From assembly GCA_036287865.1 (NCBI GenBank), contig CP126743.1, forward strand, positions 1,488,001 through 1,552,000: a stretch of 64,000 nt of DNA. Direction: 5' to 3'. The notes beneath the pieces are model-generated. The model was not told where the DNA came from, did no database searches, and worked only from the letters and a program-made list of their open reading frames with translations. The position numbers and the translations under genes are program-made. Below are positions 17,398 through 27,311 of the stretch, piece after piece (the stretch's first letter is position 1; every line of letters starts with the position of its first letter). Source of the DNA: Fluviibacter phosphoraccumulans_A. GTDB taxonomy: Bacteria > Pseudomonadota > Gammaproteobacteria > Burkholderiales > Rhodocyclaceae.

Positions 17398-19553
17398 ATG
17401 AGTCATAAAACCATAAAAATCATCGACATCAAGTCGATTCGCGGTCCCAATATGTGGACCTACGTACCGGTTCTGGAAGCCTGGGTGGATATTGGCGATC
17501 TGGAAGACTTCCCCTCCGACAAAATTCCCGGCTTGCCCGAACGGCTGGTGGCATGGCTCCCCGGTTTGATGGAGCATCGCTGCAGTTACGAGGAATACGG
17601 CGGGTTTGTAAAACGCCTGCACGAAGGCACTTGGCCGGCCCACATTATGGAGCACGTGATGCTGGAGCTGCTCAGCCTGGCGGGCATACCGGGTGTGTTC
17701 GGTCGTGCACGCGATGGCAATCGCCGCAGCGTCTACAAAGTCATCGTGCACAACCTGCATGACGAAGTAACCCGTCTGGCACTGACCACTGGCCGCGACC
17801 TGATTATGGCCGCCATTGAAGACAAGCCTTTCGATGTGGCTGCCGCGGTTGAAGAACTGAAGGATCTGGCTGAAGACCGCCTGCTTTTGGGCCCAGCACC
17901 GGCAGCATCGTGAATGCCGCCATGGAACGGAAAATCCCCACCATGCGCCTGGCCGAAAACAACCTGGTGCAGCTGGGCTATGGCTCTAAGCAACGCCGTA
18001 TCTGGACAGCAGAAACTGACCAGACCAGTGCCATTGCCGAAACCATTTCTCGCGACAAAGACCTGACCAAGAGCCTGCTCAAGGCCTGCGGTGTGCCGGT
18101 ACCCGAAGGCGTGGTCGTAGAAACCGCTGATGACGCCTGGGAAGCGGCCGAAGATATTGGCCTGCCCGTGGTGGTAAAGCCGTCTGATGGCAACCACGGG
18201 CGCGGCGTCTTTACCAATCTGATGACAGAAGCTGAAGTCCGTACGGCCTTTTCGGTAGCGGTTGATGAAGGCAGCAGCGTGATTGTCGAGCGTTTTATCC
18301 CCGGCAACGAACACCGTCTTCTGGTGGTGGGCGGCAAAATGGTTGCTGCAGCACGCGGTGACTTTGCGTTCGTTAAGGGCGATGGCAAATCTACGATCGA
18401 ACAACTGATCGAGGTACAAATTAACAGCAGCCCGAGCCGTGGCCCCTCGGAAGAAAACACACTAAATTTTGTGCGGATTGATTCGGCGGTACGTCTGGAG
18501 CTGGAGCGCCAAGGCATGAATGCCCAATCAATACCAGCCGCCGGCCATGATGTGCTGATCCAACGCAATGGCAATGTTTCGATCGATATCACTGATGAAG
18601 TCCATCCGGAAGTCGCGCATGTGGTTGCCCTAGCTGCCCGTGTGGTGGGTCTGGATGTCGCTGGCATCGACCTTGGTGGCTGAAGACATTTCCAAGCCGC
18701 TGGCTGAACAGCGTGGTGCCATTGTGGAAGAGTGAATGCCGGCCCCGGCCTGCTGATGCACCTACGCCCCTCGGCTGGTACTCCCCGCCCCGTAGGCAAT
18801 GCCATCGTGGACTATCTGTTCCCACCCGGCGAAGACTTCAATCTGCCGATCGTGGGGATTGCGGGTTCGCGTGGCAAAACGCTGGTATCGCAACTTATTG
18901 CCAGTCTGCTGCAACTAACCAGCATGAATGTGGGTCTAGCCTGCAGCAAGGGCGTGTATTTCAACCAGCGCCAGCTGGATGATCGCCACTGTGCCGATTG
19001 GGAAAGCGGCCACCGCCTGATGCTAAACCGCCAGGTCGATGTCGCCATTATCGAGAACGATAACCACGGCATCCTGAACGATGGCCTGCCCTATAAACGT
19101 TGCACTATCGGCGTGGTTACCAACTTGGACCCCACCGACACAGTGCCCGAATGCGCCATTAATGATGCCGAAGATATTTATAGGGTCATGCGTACGCAGA
19201 TTGATGTGGTGCTACCGAGCGGTGTTGGCATCCTCAATGCCGATGATGTTGAAGTGGCTGACATGGCACGCCTGTGTGATGGTGAAGTGATCTTCTTTAG
19301 CCGCTTTGGTGATGCACCCTGCCTGGCCGAACACCTGGCCAACAATGGTCGCGCCATCTTCAGCCGGGATGGCCAGATCGTTCTCGCCCGCGGCAACGAT
19401 GTGCAGCCGCTGATGGCGATCAACAGTATTCCCCTACTACAACTCCGCAATGATGCCCTCGAAAGCATTCTTGCGGCTGTTGCCGTAGGCGTTGCCATGA
19501 ATCTCTCTCGCGAAATCATGAGCATGGGTATCCAAACCTTCAGTCATCTATAA
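17398..19553 (+). pseudogene. Cyanophycin synthetase-like protein CphA', three indels
   Basis: First of the tandem cyanophycin synthetase genes. The enzyme family joins Asp and Arg into multi-L-arginyl-poly-aspartate using an ATP-grasp and a Mur-ligase-like domain. Readable parts: N-terminal domain (IIDIKSIRGPNMWTYVPVLE), ATP-grasp (ISRDKDLTKSLLKACGVPVP, VVKPSDGNHGRGVFTN, IVERFIPGNEHRLLVVGG) and a C-terminal domain whose loop reads AGSRGKTLVSQ where true CphA has SGTNGKTTT. Lesions: one base lost at about 17900 (GPSTGSIVNA context), one gained at about 18675 (TGA at 18681), two gained at about 18731. The last two cancel, but a stop lies between them. Confidence 0.88.
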
Positions 19554-19556
19554 AAC

Positions 19557-21856
19557 ATGGAAATCGTCCGTCTGCGCGCACTCCGCAGCCCCAATCTCTG
19601 GGGTCGTCACACCATGATCGAGGCGCGGATCAACTGTACTGAAGATGAGTGCCAGATCACCAATCTGGCCGGCTTCGAAACCCGCTTACGTTCCCGCTTT
19701 CCGCAAATGGACCCGCTCATTGCGGGTGGCCATAACGAGCCGCTGACACTGGCACATGCACTGGAAGTGGTTGCACTGGGGTTGCAAGCGGCTGCCGGAT
19801 GCCCGGTGACCTTTAGCCGTACCGTGCAAACGCCGGAAAAAGGCACCTACATTACGGTCGTTGAATACAATGAGAAAGCCGTCGGCAAGCTGGCCTTCGA
19901 GCACGCCACACTCTTGTGCCAGGCCGCCCGTGAAGATCGCATGTTTGATCTGAACGCTGCGCTTCATGAATTAAACGGACTGGACGAAGATCTTCGTTTA
20001 GGGCCGAGCACCGGTTCCATCGTCAATGCCGCTGTCGCCCGCAATATTCCCTTCCGTCGCATGACGGAAGGCAGCATGGTGCAATTAGCAAACAGAAACG
20101 CATTCAAGCGGCCGAAACCAGCCACACCAGCGCAATCGCCGAATCGATTGCGCAAAACAAAGACCTCACCAAAACCCTGCTCTATTCCGCTGGCGTACCG
20201 GTACCGCAAGGTCGCGTCGTTACCAAACTGGAAGATGCACTAGCCGCCGAATGGATCAAAGGTCCCGTGGTTGTTAAGCCCCGTGATGGCAACCAAGGCA
20301 AAGGCGTTGCCGTTAACCTGCAAACGCCTGAACAGATCACAGCGGCCTTTGAAGTTGCCTACAAGATTAGCGATGAGGTGATCATCGAACGTTTTCTGCC
20401 CGGCCACGACTTCCGTCTGTTGGTGGTGGGTAACGAACTCGTTGCCGCCGCCCGTCGTGATCCCCCCCTATGTGATTGGCGATGGCCAGCACACCATCCG
20501 CCAACTTGTGGATGTGATCAACAGCGACCCGCTGCGTGGCGATGGTCAAGCCACCTCGCTGAGCAAGATCCGCCTGGATGCGATAGGTCTTGCCACTCTG
20601 GAAGAGCAACAGATGATACCGGAAACCGTGCCTCAGCGCGGTGTACGCATCAACCTGCACAAGAATACCAACCTCAGTACCGGCGGCACGGCCACCGATG
20701 TGACCGACAATGTGCACCCGGACATAGCAGCCAGTGCCGTCGCCGCGGCCCACATGGTCGGTCTGGATATCTGTGGTGTGGATGTTGTTTGTGACAGCGT
20801 CTATCGTTCGCTACAAGAACAAGGCGGCGGTATCGTTGAAGTGAATGCTGCCCCCGGCCTACGTATGCACCTGAGCCCGTCTTACGGCAAAGGCCGCCCG
20901 GTGGGTGAAGCCATTATTCGCCAGATGTTCGGCCCGGGTGAGAACGGTCGCATACCGGTGGTTGCTGTTTCGGGTACCAACGGTAAAACCACCACCATCC
21001 GACTGACCGCGCATCTGATCGCCCAGACAGGCAAACGTATTGGGATGACCACGACGGATGGCGTTTACGCCAACGGCCGATTGATCGATACCGGCGATTG
21101 CAGCGGCCCACGCAGTGCCCGCAACTGGGTCATCCAGATGTTGATGCCGCTGTGCTGGAAACCGCCCGTGGTGGCGTGCTACGCGAAGATCTCGGCTTCG
21201 ATCGCTGCGACGTGGCTGTGATCACCAACATTGGTGAAGGCGACCACCTGGGTATGAACTTCATCAATATCGCCGCCGAGTTGGCCGCGGTGAAACGCGT
21301 GGTCGTGCAAAACGTGTCGGCCGAAGGCACTGCAGTGCTAAATGCTGCCGACCCACTCGTGGCACGCATGGCGAGATACTGCACGGGCAATGTGACTTTC
21401 TTTGCCGCCCAGAGCTCAGCGCATCCTATGATGGCCAAGCATCGTGCCCAGGGGCATCGCGTGATCTACCGCGAAATGCGATTCGTGCGCTAGCCGACAC
21501 CATTCACGAAATGCCGGCCAAGCGCCGCTCCGTAGTGATTAGTGGTGCTGGCGATCGCCGTGATGATGACATCCGTCGTCAGACGCGCATTCTCGGCAAC
21601 GTTTTTGACTACGTGGTGCTTTACGAAGATGCCTGCCAACGCGGCCGCAGCGAAGGCGAAGTGGTCAAGCTACTCCGCGAAGGCCTGGATGAGGCCCATC
21701 AGGTGAAAGAGATCGATGGAAATCAAAGGCGAGTTCCTCGCCATTGATCAAGCGCTCTCTAAACTGGAACCAGGTGATATATGTCTGATTCTGGTGGACC
21801 AGGTGGAAGAAGCGCTCGCCCACATCCAGAAACGCGTCGCCGAAGCCAGCGCTTAA
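19557..21856 (+). pseudogene. cphA: Cyanophycin synthetase CphA, five lesions
   Basis: Second cphA copy, with the canonical Mur-like P-loop VSGTNGKTTTIRL. Comparison with the paralogue upstream and the family locates the damage: a 10-base deletion at about 20085 that removes the GYG of VQLGYGSKQ; one extra C in a C7 run at 20462-20468 (DPPYVIGDG); a 4-base loss at about 21116 (SARN to LGHPDVDAAV); a large in-gene deletion at about 21475 joining GHRVIY to IRALADTIHEMPAKRR, which removes roughly 80 residues of the Mur-ligase C-terminal part; and one extra G at about 21718. The end LVDQVEEALAHIQKRVAEA is normal. This copy cannot make an active synthetase. Confidence 0.93.
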
Positions 21857-21864
21857 CGCTTGAT

Positions 21865-22482
21865 CTAAATCCGCTCGATAATCACTGCCAGTTCAAAGAG
21901 CCCATTTTTATGTGGCACTTGGGTTAGTGCGCCAGCAGGCCAGCGCCAATGTCGCTGGTCAAACAACGCATGCATGGCATTTATATCACAATGGAACGGC
22001 GGGCCTTCAACTAAGCCTTCCTGGCTACCCGGGCGCGCCACCTGCATGAAGAGCGCATACAAATGGCCACCAGGTCGGATCCACCGAGCCAGCTGCTGAC
22101 TATAGGTAACCCAGTTATCCGGCGTTAGTGCGCACAGACAAGTCTGCTCATAGACGGCATCAAACGGCTGGTCAGGCGTGTAGGTTAAAACATCGGCCTG
22201 AACCACTGCTGCCGATAAACCAGCCGCCTGCAATCGCTGTTGTGCCTCTGCCACCGCTGCAGGTGTGTAATCCAGCCCTGTCACATTAAAACCCGCTGCG
22301 CTAAGCGCAGCAACTTCCCACCCTTTGCCGCAACCAGGCACGGCGACTCTGAGGCTTTTCTGTGCATTTAATAGACCATCTGCCAGCCAGTGCATCAGCT
22401 GCGGGCGGGCTTGACCTCGATCCCAACCGGTTTGTTGAGTTTCAAACTTTTCTTGCCAGAAATGAGGTGATAGTTGTGTCAT
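21865..22482 (-). CDS. TPMT-family SAM-dependent thiol methyltransferase
   Basis: The 205-residue protein of the thiopurine S-methyltransferase family starts FWQEKFETQQTGWDRGQARPQL, with the SAM loop VAVPGCGKGWEVAALS and VYEQTCLCAL. Bacterial members methylate thiols, selenium or tellurium compounds; the substrate here is not known. The gene is intact, convergent with the cphA pseudogene (8 bp between stop codons) and monocistronic. Confidence 0.88.
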   Translation of the reverse strand: MTQLSPHFWQEKFETQQTGWDRGQARPQLMHWLADGLLNAQKSLRVAVPGCGKGWEVAALSAAGFNVTGLDYTPAAVAEAQQRLQAAGLSAAVVQADVLTYTPDQPFDAVYEQTCLCALTPDNWVTYSQQLARWIRPGGHLYALFMQVARPGSQEGLVEGPPFHCDINAMHALFDQRHWRWPAGALTQVPHKNGLFELAVIIERI

Positions 22483-22525
22483 TGGTTGATTTTAACACGA
22501 GCGCCGCCGCCGAATGTTCAAATAC

Positions 22526-22554
22526 CCGGAGATGACGGGATGCATGCTCTCCGG
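22526..22554 (+). promoter_or_regulatory. Inverted repeat in the ZIP transporter leader
   Basis: CCGGAGA (22526-22532) and TCTCCGG (22548-22554), with a 15-base loop that contains the palindrome GCATGC. It lies about 50 bp before the ZIP start. It could be an operator or an RNA hairpin; no known metal riboswitch could be recognised. Confidence 0.35.
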
Positions 22555-22605
22555 TACGATATCACTTATGAGTTTTTGTAACTTTCGTGCCCAATCGGTT
22601 GCCTG

Positions 22606-23538
22606 ATGGCACAGTCCAGTCGGCTCTCTTTCTTGATGAGGCAGTACGCTTTATGGCGTCATGTAGAAGCACATCCGCTGACGGCTACCGGACTGGCAGT
22701 TTCATGCCTGGCTGTGGTGTTGCTATTTCTGAGTGGACTGCATGATGTGATCAACGGCAGCGCCGATGCAAATGTGCGATATGCACTCTGGGGTGGATTT
22801 GCTGGGTTTGCGCTCACTACGCTAGGGGCGCTCCCCGGGTTTGTTCTAAAAAGTCTGCCGCAACGGATTGAAGACACATTGCTTGGGTTGGCTGCCGGCA
22901 TGATGCTTGCCGCAAGTTCGTTTTCTCTGATTCTTCCCGGCATTAAATCCGGTGAAGCACTGGCCGGAAGTGATTTTATCGGTGCAACCACTGTGGTTCT
23001 AGGCATGTCACTCGGGATCATGCTGATGCTGGGCATGGATGAATTTACCCCACACGAGCATTCTAAAACTGGCACCTTCGGCCCAGATTCTTATCGGGTC
23101 AGTCGTATCTGGCTTTTTGTGCTGGCTATTGCCTTACACAATCTGCCAGAAGGAATGGCGATCGGCGTGAGCTTTGCCCAAGGTGATTTACAGGTGGGCA
23201 TACCACTCACGTCTGCGATTGCCATGCAGGACATTCCCGAAGGCCTCGCTATGATGATGGCGCTACGTGGGGTTGGATACAGCCCATTTAAGTCGGTAGC
23301 GATCGCCTCGCTGACTGGCCTCCTTGAACCTTTAGGTTCCATCATCGGCATCACACTCTCGAGAGGGTTGGCGATTGCTTACCCGATTGGTTTTGGTCTG
23401 GCAGCTGGTGCAATGATTTTTGTTGTGTCGAATGAAGTACTTCCCGAGACACATCGCAATAGCCACCAGAAGTTCGCTACTATCGGTCTGGTTGCTGGCT
23501 TTGCTTTGATGATGACGCTTGATACCGTACTTGGCTAA
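22606..23538 (+). CDS. ZIP-family divalent metal transporter
   Basis: The 310-residue inner-membrane protein has about eight hydrophobic segments and the ZIP metal-site motifs ALHNLPEGMAIGV (TM4) and AMQDIPEGLAMMMAL (TM5). It probably imports zinc or related metals (GufA/ZupT type). The first 30 residues are a hydrophilic extension. No good Shine-Dalgarno sequence precedes ATG 22606, and an in-frame ATG ten codons later is an alternative. The stop codon lies one base before the ccmA start, but a functional link is not expected. Confidence 0.88.
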   Translation: MAQSSRLSFLMRQYALWRHVEAHPLTATGLAVSCLAVVLLFLSGLHDVINGSADANVRYALWGGFAGFALTTLGALPGFVLKSLPQRIEDTLLGLAAGMMLAASSFSLILPGIKSGEALAGSDFIGATTVVLGMSLGIMLMLGMDEFTPHEHSKTGTFGPDSYRVSRIWLFVLAIALHNLPEGMAIGVSFAQGDLQVGIPLTSAIAMQDIPEGLAMMMALRGVGYSPFKSVAIASLTGLLEPLGSIIGITLSRGLAIAYPIGFGLAAGAMIFVVSNEVLPETHRNSHQKFATIGLVAGFALMMTLDTVLG

Positions 23539-23539
23539 T

Positions 23540-24178
23540 ATGCAAACACCAGCGCTTGTCTCCCGCAATCTCTCTTGCATTCGTGGCAAGCAGACCTTGT
23601 TTCAAGGCTTAGACCTGCAACTTGATAGCGGGCAATGGCTTTACCTGCAAGGTGAAAATGGCGCCGGCAAGACCAGTCTGCTACGCATACTTGCGGGTCT
23701 AACCTTGCCAGCTGATGGCGACGTTTTATGGCAAGGCTCGCCTATCAGCAAACAACGCGGTCAGTATCATCAGGATCTACTTTACATCGGCCATCACGCC
23801 GGCCTGAAAGAAGACCTCACGCTCACCGAAAACCTGCAGGCGCTGTGCCGCATGGATGGCCTGCGGGTCAATGATGTAGACATCCGTGAAGCCCTTACCC
23901 ACATGGGTCTGGCTAAACGCCAGCATTTACCGGCACGCGTGCTGTCAGCGGGACAGAAACGTCGTGGCTTACTTGCCCGAACCCTGTTACGCCCAGCCAA
24001 ACTATGGATTCTGGATGAGCCGTTTAATGCACTCGACGTTAATGCCATCGCTGACGTGCAGAATCTGCTCAAGGCGCATCTTGCTAAAGGTGGCATGTTG
24101 GTGCTTACCAGCCACCAGACACCCTACCTGGGCACAGATGCCCACGGCTTTGTACTGAATCTATCGGGGAGCCGCTAA
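23540..24178 (+). CDS. ccmA: Haem exporter ATPase CcmA
   Basis: ATPase of the CcmABCD complex that releases holo-CcmE for cytochrome c maturation. Walker A is GENGAGKTSLLRILAG, the signature is LSAGQKRRGLLARTLL (glutamine-less SAGQ form) and Walker B is LWILDEPFNALD. I choose ATG 23540 (MQTPALVSRNL); a TTG seven codons upstream would overlap the ZIP gene. The length is 212 residues. TAA overlaps the ccmB ATG by one base. Confidence 0.95.
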   Translation: MQTPALVSRNLSCIRGKQTLFQGLDLQLDSGQWLYLQGENGAGKTSLLRILAGLTLPADGDVLWQGSPISKQRGQYHQDLLYIGHHAGLKEDLTLTENLQALCRMDGLRVNDVDIREALTHMGLAKRQHLPARVLSAGQKRRGLLARTLLRPAKLWILDEPFNALDVNAIADVQNLLKAHLAKGGMLVLTSHQTPYLGTDAHGFVLNLSGSR

Positions 24179-24849
24179 TGCCCGTGCTGTCCGCATATTT
24201 TGCCGCCCTGCATCGGGACTTACTGCTTGTAATGCGGCGCAAGACCGAAGTGCTCACGGTGCTCTTCTTCGTGATTGTGACGACCTTACTGCCCCTTGGC
24301 ATAGGACCAGAACCCGATCTTCTACGCAAAATTGCGCCAGGGGCTATGTGGATTGCCGCACTGCTTGCTACGCTGCTCGGGTTGCAACGTCTCTTTGCTG
24401 CTGACTATGCAGATGGCACACTGGAGCAAATGGTGCTTTCTCCAAAACCGCTCACTATTCTCGTTGCCGGCAAAATTACCGCGCACTGGCTGGTCTGCGG
24501 TTTACCGCTAGTCTTGCTGGCGCCGGTGATTGGTCTGCAATTCGACTTATCGTCAGATGCCATAGGCATCCTGATGCTGACTTTGTTGATTGGTACACCA
24601 TTGTTGTCACTGCTGGGCGCCATTGGTGCCGCACTGACACTGGGGGCTCGTGGTAGTGCCTTGCTGGTTTCTTTACTCGTACTGCCGCTTTACATACCCA
24701 CGCTGATTTTTGGGGCAGGTGCTGTCGAGTCCTATATTGCCGGCCTGGGTGCTATGGGGCACTTCTCCCTGCTAGGCGCACTACTCATTCTGGCAGCCGC
24801 CTTTGCACCCTGGGCAACCACTGCAGCGTTACGCATCTCATTGGAATAA
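24178..24849 (+). CDS. ccmB: Haem exporter permease CcmB
   Basis: Membrane subunit of CcmABCD with six hydrophobic segments in 223 residues. Family features are the N-terminal DLLLVMRRKTEVLTVLFFVIV and the segment FAADYADGTLEQMVLSP. It is translationally coupled to ccmA and followed by ccmC after 9 bp. Confidence 0.95.
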   Translation: MPVLSAYFAALHRDLLLVMRRKTEVLTVLFFVIVTTLLPLGIGPEPDLLRKIAPGAMWIAALLATLLGLQRLFAADYADGTLEQMVLSPKPLTILVAGKITAHWLVCGLPLVLLAPVIGLQFDLSSDAIGILMLTLLIGTPLLSLLGAIGAALTLGARGSALLVSLLVLPLYIPTLIFGAGAVESYIAGLGAMGHFSLLGALLILAAAFAPWATTAALRISLE

Positions 24850-24858
24850 AATAGCAGC

Positions 24859-25602
24859 ATGATCAACTGGTTCAAATACAGCGCACCCAGCACCTTTTAC
24901 CCGCTGGCCGGCAAGCTCATTCCCATTTTCTGGACACTGGCTGCCGTGTTAGGCGCCATCGGTCTGTATATCAGCTTTTTTGTTGCACCGACCGATGCGC
25001 AACAGGGTGAAGGCTATCGCATCATTTTTATCCATGTACCTGCCAGCTGGATGTCGATGTTCATCTACTGCATCATGGCTTTCTGGTCTTTGCTTGGCCT
25101 GACTTTTAATACTCGCCTATCAGGCATGATGACCAGCGCCTTAGCACCGACGGGGGCTTTGTTTGCCTTTCTATCGCTATGGACGGGCGCGCTCTGGGGT
25201 AAGCCCATGTGGGGGGCCTGGTGGGTATGGGATGCACGTCTTACCTCTGAACTCATTCTGTTTTTTCTCTATATCGGTTTCATGGCACTACAGGCTACCA
25301 TTGACGACCCACGCCGTGCCGATCGTGCGGGTGCCCTACTCTCGCTCGTGGGTGTGGTTAACGTACCGATCATCTACTTTTCGGTTAAGTGGTGTAACAC
25401 CTTGCATCAAGGGGCATCCGTCTCTTTGACCAAATCCCCCAGCATGGCCAGCACCATGCTCTGGGGTATGCTGATTATGGCCTTGGCCTTCTGGGCTTAC
25501 ACCATTGCAGTTGCCCTAATGCGCGCACGTACCATCATGCTGGAATGTGAAGCCAATACCGAATGGGTACAACACCTGTCTGATGTGAAAGAGGTCGCAT
25601 AA
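24859..25602 (+). CDS. ccmC: Haem handling protein CcmC
   Basis: Six-TM haem-handling protein that loads haem onto CcmE in the periplasm. The tryptophan-rich haem-binding motif is seen as WGAWWVWDARLTSELI, and conserved histidines lie in FIHVPASWMS and NTLHQGAS. The length of 247 residues matches the family. The stop codon overlaps the ccmD start by one base. Confidence 0.96.
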   Translation: MINWFKYSAPSTFYPLAGKLIPIFWTLAAVLGAIGLYISFFVAPTDAQQGEGYRIIFIHVPASWMSMFIYCIMAFWSLLGLTFNTRLSGMMTSALAPTGALFAFLSLWTGALWGKPMWGAWWVWDARLTSELILFFLYIGFMALQATIDDPRRADRAGALLSLVGVVNVPIIYFSVKWCNTLHQGASVSLTKSPSMASTMLWGMLIMALAFWAYTIAVALMRARTIMLECEANTEWVQHLSDVKEVA

Positions 25603-25766
25603 TGCAGTGGCAATCAATCAGCGACTTTTTCGCTATGGGCGGCTATGGTCTATACGTCTGGGGGAGCCTTGGCGTATGTGCCATCACGATGATTACTGAA
25701 CCCTTACTGGTAAAGCATCGCCGCAAGCAAGCGCTTAAAGACATCCGAAATAACTACCTGTTGTGA
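25602..25766 (+). CDS. ccmD: Haem exporter small subunit CcmD
   Basis: A 54-residue single-TM protein, MQWQSISDFFAMGGYGLYVW onward, with a hydrophobic stretch (residues about 15-33) and a basic tail (KHRRKQALKDIRNN). CcmD is needed for release of haem-CcmE from CcmABC. The gene overlaps ccmC by one base and lies 10 bp before ccmE. It is easily missed because of its size. Confidence 0.93.
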   Translation: MQWQSISDFFAMGGYGLYVWGSLGVCAITMITEPLLVKHRRKQALKDIRNNYLL

Positions 25767-25776
25767 TTCTCTTAAA

Positions 25777-26229
25777 ATGAAACCACGTCACAAACGATTT
25801 GCTCTGATCATTGGCGCGCTTGCTGTTATTGGTGTTGCCGCTACACTTATTCTTAACGCGTTTGAAGAAAACCTGGTGTTCTTCTTCACACCCACACAGG
25901 TTGCTGCGGGTGAAGCTCCAAAGAATCGCGCCTTCCGGATTGGCGGGATGGTTAAAGAAGGTAGCGTGCAGCGCGATGACGTGAATGTACGCTTTGTTGT
26001 AACGGATACCGCCCACGATATTCCAGTAACCTATACAGGCATCCTGCCTAATCTTTTTCGTGAGGGCAAAGGCGTTGTCGCTCAGGGAAAACTAGAGGAT
26101 GCGGGCATAACACCAAGCTTCAAAGCGTCAGAGGTTCTTGCAAAACATGATGAGAACTATATGCCGCCAGAAGCCCAACAGACACTCGATAAAGCGGCTG
26201 TAGAAAAGGCTTCTAAAACACTCAAATAA
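25777..26229 (+). CDS. ccmE: Periplasmic haem chaperone CcmE
   Basis: Membrane-anchored haem chaperone of 150 residues. It has an N-terminal TM anchor (ALIIGALAVIGVAATLIL), an OB-fold beta domain, and the haem-binding motif HxxxY seen in VLAKHDENYMPPE, whose His forms the covalent bond to haem. It is the last gene of the plus-strand half of the ccm locus and is followed by a bidirectional terminator. Confidence 0.96.
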   Translation: MKPRHKRFALIIGALAVIGVAATLILNAFEENLVFFFTPTQVAAGEAPKNRAFRIGGMVKEGSVQRDDVNVRFVVTDTAHDIPVTYTGILPNLFREGKGVVAQGKLEDAGITPSFKASEVLAKHDENYMPPEAQQTLDKAAVEKASKTLK

Positions 26230-26254
26230 TTCGTTGTTACATGTTACCATGAAG

Positions 26255-26277
26255 AAAGGGAGCCTGTGGCTCCCTTT
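26255..26277 (+). terminator. Terminator between convergent ccmE and ccmH
   Basis: Stem AAAGGGAGCC, loop TGT, stem GGCTCCCTTT. The U-tract is short on both strands, so efficiency is uncertain. It could serve both converging transcripts. Confidence 0.75.
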
Positions 26278-26300
26278 GCATTACTACTAGTGCATAGGCA

Positions 26301-27311
26301 CTACTTCATGCGGACTCGCGCTTCGCTAATGTTCTCCTGAACGAACTTGGCTTCAGGCGAATCCGAGGTGACCAATTTGAGAATGCGCTCCCAGTAGCTA
26401 ATGGCCTGTTTGTAATTGCCTTCGTCGAAAGCCAGACCGCCCGCCAGGAAAAGCACTTTGGGATCCTGGCTGCCTTTTTGCAACGCATTGTTGATCCAGG
26501 TCCGAGCACCTTTAAGATCACCAGTGGCGGCCAACGCTTCGGCATAATCTGCCATGAGCTGTGGCTCCTGCTTAATCAGCGGCAGAATATGTCCAAAGGC
26601 TTTAACGGCGTCATCCGGACGATTCATCACCATATAGGCGCGTGCCAGTAGCTGCCATCCCGCTGGGTCATCGGGATTGGCATCCATCTTGGCCTGAAGG
26701 CGCGCAACCATGACATTCGGATCAGGGGCAGGTTTAACGTTAGCCGGATTCAGCGCGGCAAGGTTGCCCACTTTGAGATAGACTAGTATACTACCAATAG
26801 GGATTAGCGCCATAAGCAACCAGAGCAGCCAACGACCTGTTACGTGCTTTTGCACAGGGGCTACGATCTTTTCTGGTGCTGTTGCTGGCGTATAGTCGGG
26901 TTCGTCGATCAGACCCCGGCGGCTCCGACGTCGCAAGAAAACTACCGGGCCAATGAGCCCGCCTGCCAACAAAACAAAGGGACCTACCCACAAGAATAGC
27001 GTGGTACTTTTGAAGGGCGGATCATAAAGCACATAGTCGCCATAACGGCTCACAAGAAAATCAATGATTTCCTTATCTGACTTGCCTGCCTCGATAAGAT
27101 GACGCACTTCGCGGCGCAAATCCTCTGCCAGTTCAGCCCGCGAACCCGCCAGCGATTCGTTCTGGCACACCAGACAACGCAGATTTTCTGAAATAGCATT
27201 GAGGCGCTTTTCAACAACCGGATTCTGGGCAAGCGGTTGCGCCTCGGCAGCATAAGCTGCACCGGCTATGGCCAACCACATTGCAACAAAAAGCTTTAAG
27301 AACCCTTTCAT
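26301..27311 (-). CDS. ccmH: Cytochrome c maturation protein CcmH with fused CcmI-like TPR domain
   Basis: The 336-residue protein has a signal peptide (to YAA, about 22), the thiol-oxidoreductase domain with the redox motif LRCLVCQNESL (CxxC, residues about 45-55), a TM segment (LWVGPFVLLAGGLIGPVVFL), a second TM (LLWLLMALIPIGSILVYL) and a C-terminal TPR region (DPAGWQLLARAYMVMNRPDDA, ALAATGDLKGARTWINNAL). This is the fused CcmH/CcmI layout of the E. coli type. CcmH reduces apocytochrome thiols and the TPR part holds the apocytochrome. It overlaps ccmG by one base. Confidence 0.93.
   Translation of the reverse strand: MKGFLKLFVAMWLAIAGAAYAAEAQPLAQNPVVEKRLNAISENLRCLVCQNESLAGSRAELAEDLRREVRHLIEAGKSDKEIIDFLVSRYGDYVLYDPPFKSTTLFLWVGPFVLLAGGLIGPVVFLRRRSRRGLIDEPDYTPATAPEKIVAPVQKHVTGRWLLWLLMALIPIGSILVYLKVGNLAALNPANVKPAPDPNVMVARLQAKMDANPDDPAGWQLLARAYMVMNRPDDAVKAFGHILPLIKQEPQLMADYAEALAATGDLKGARTWINNALQKGSQDPKVLFLAGGLAFDEGNYKQAISYWERILKLVTSDSPEAKFVQENISEARVRMK

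Noticed and set aside
18675..18735. Programmed frameshift in cphA' (plus one then plus two bases restores the frame)
   Set aside because: No slippery sequence or stimulatory stem is visible, the stretch between carries a stop, and the gene has another uncorrected shift at about 17900.
17733..18805. Overlapping minus-strand frames opposite cphA'
   Set aside because: They mirror the conserved ATP-grasp codons of cphA' and have no homology of their own. They look long only because of the GC-rich third positions on the other strand.
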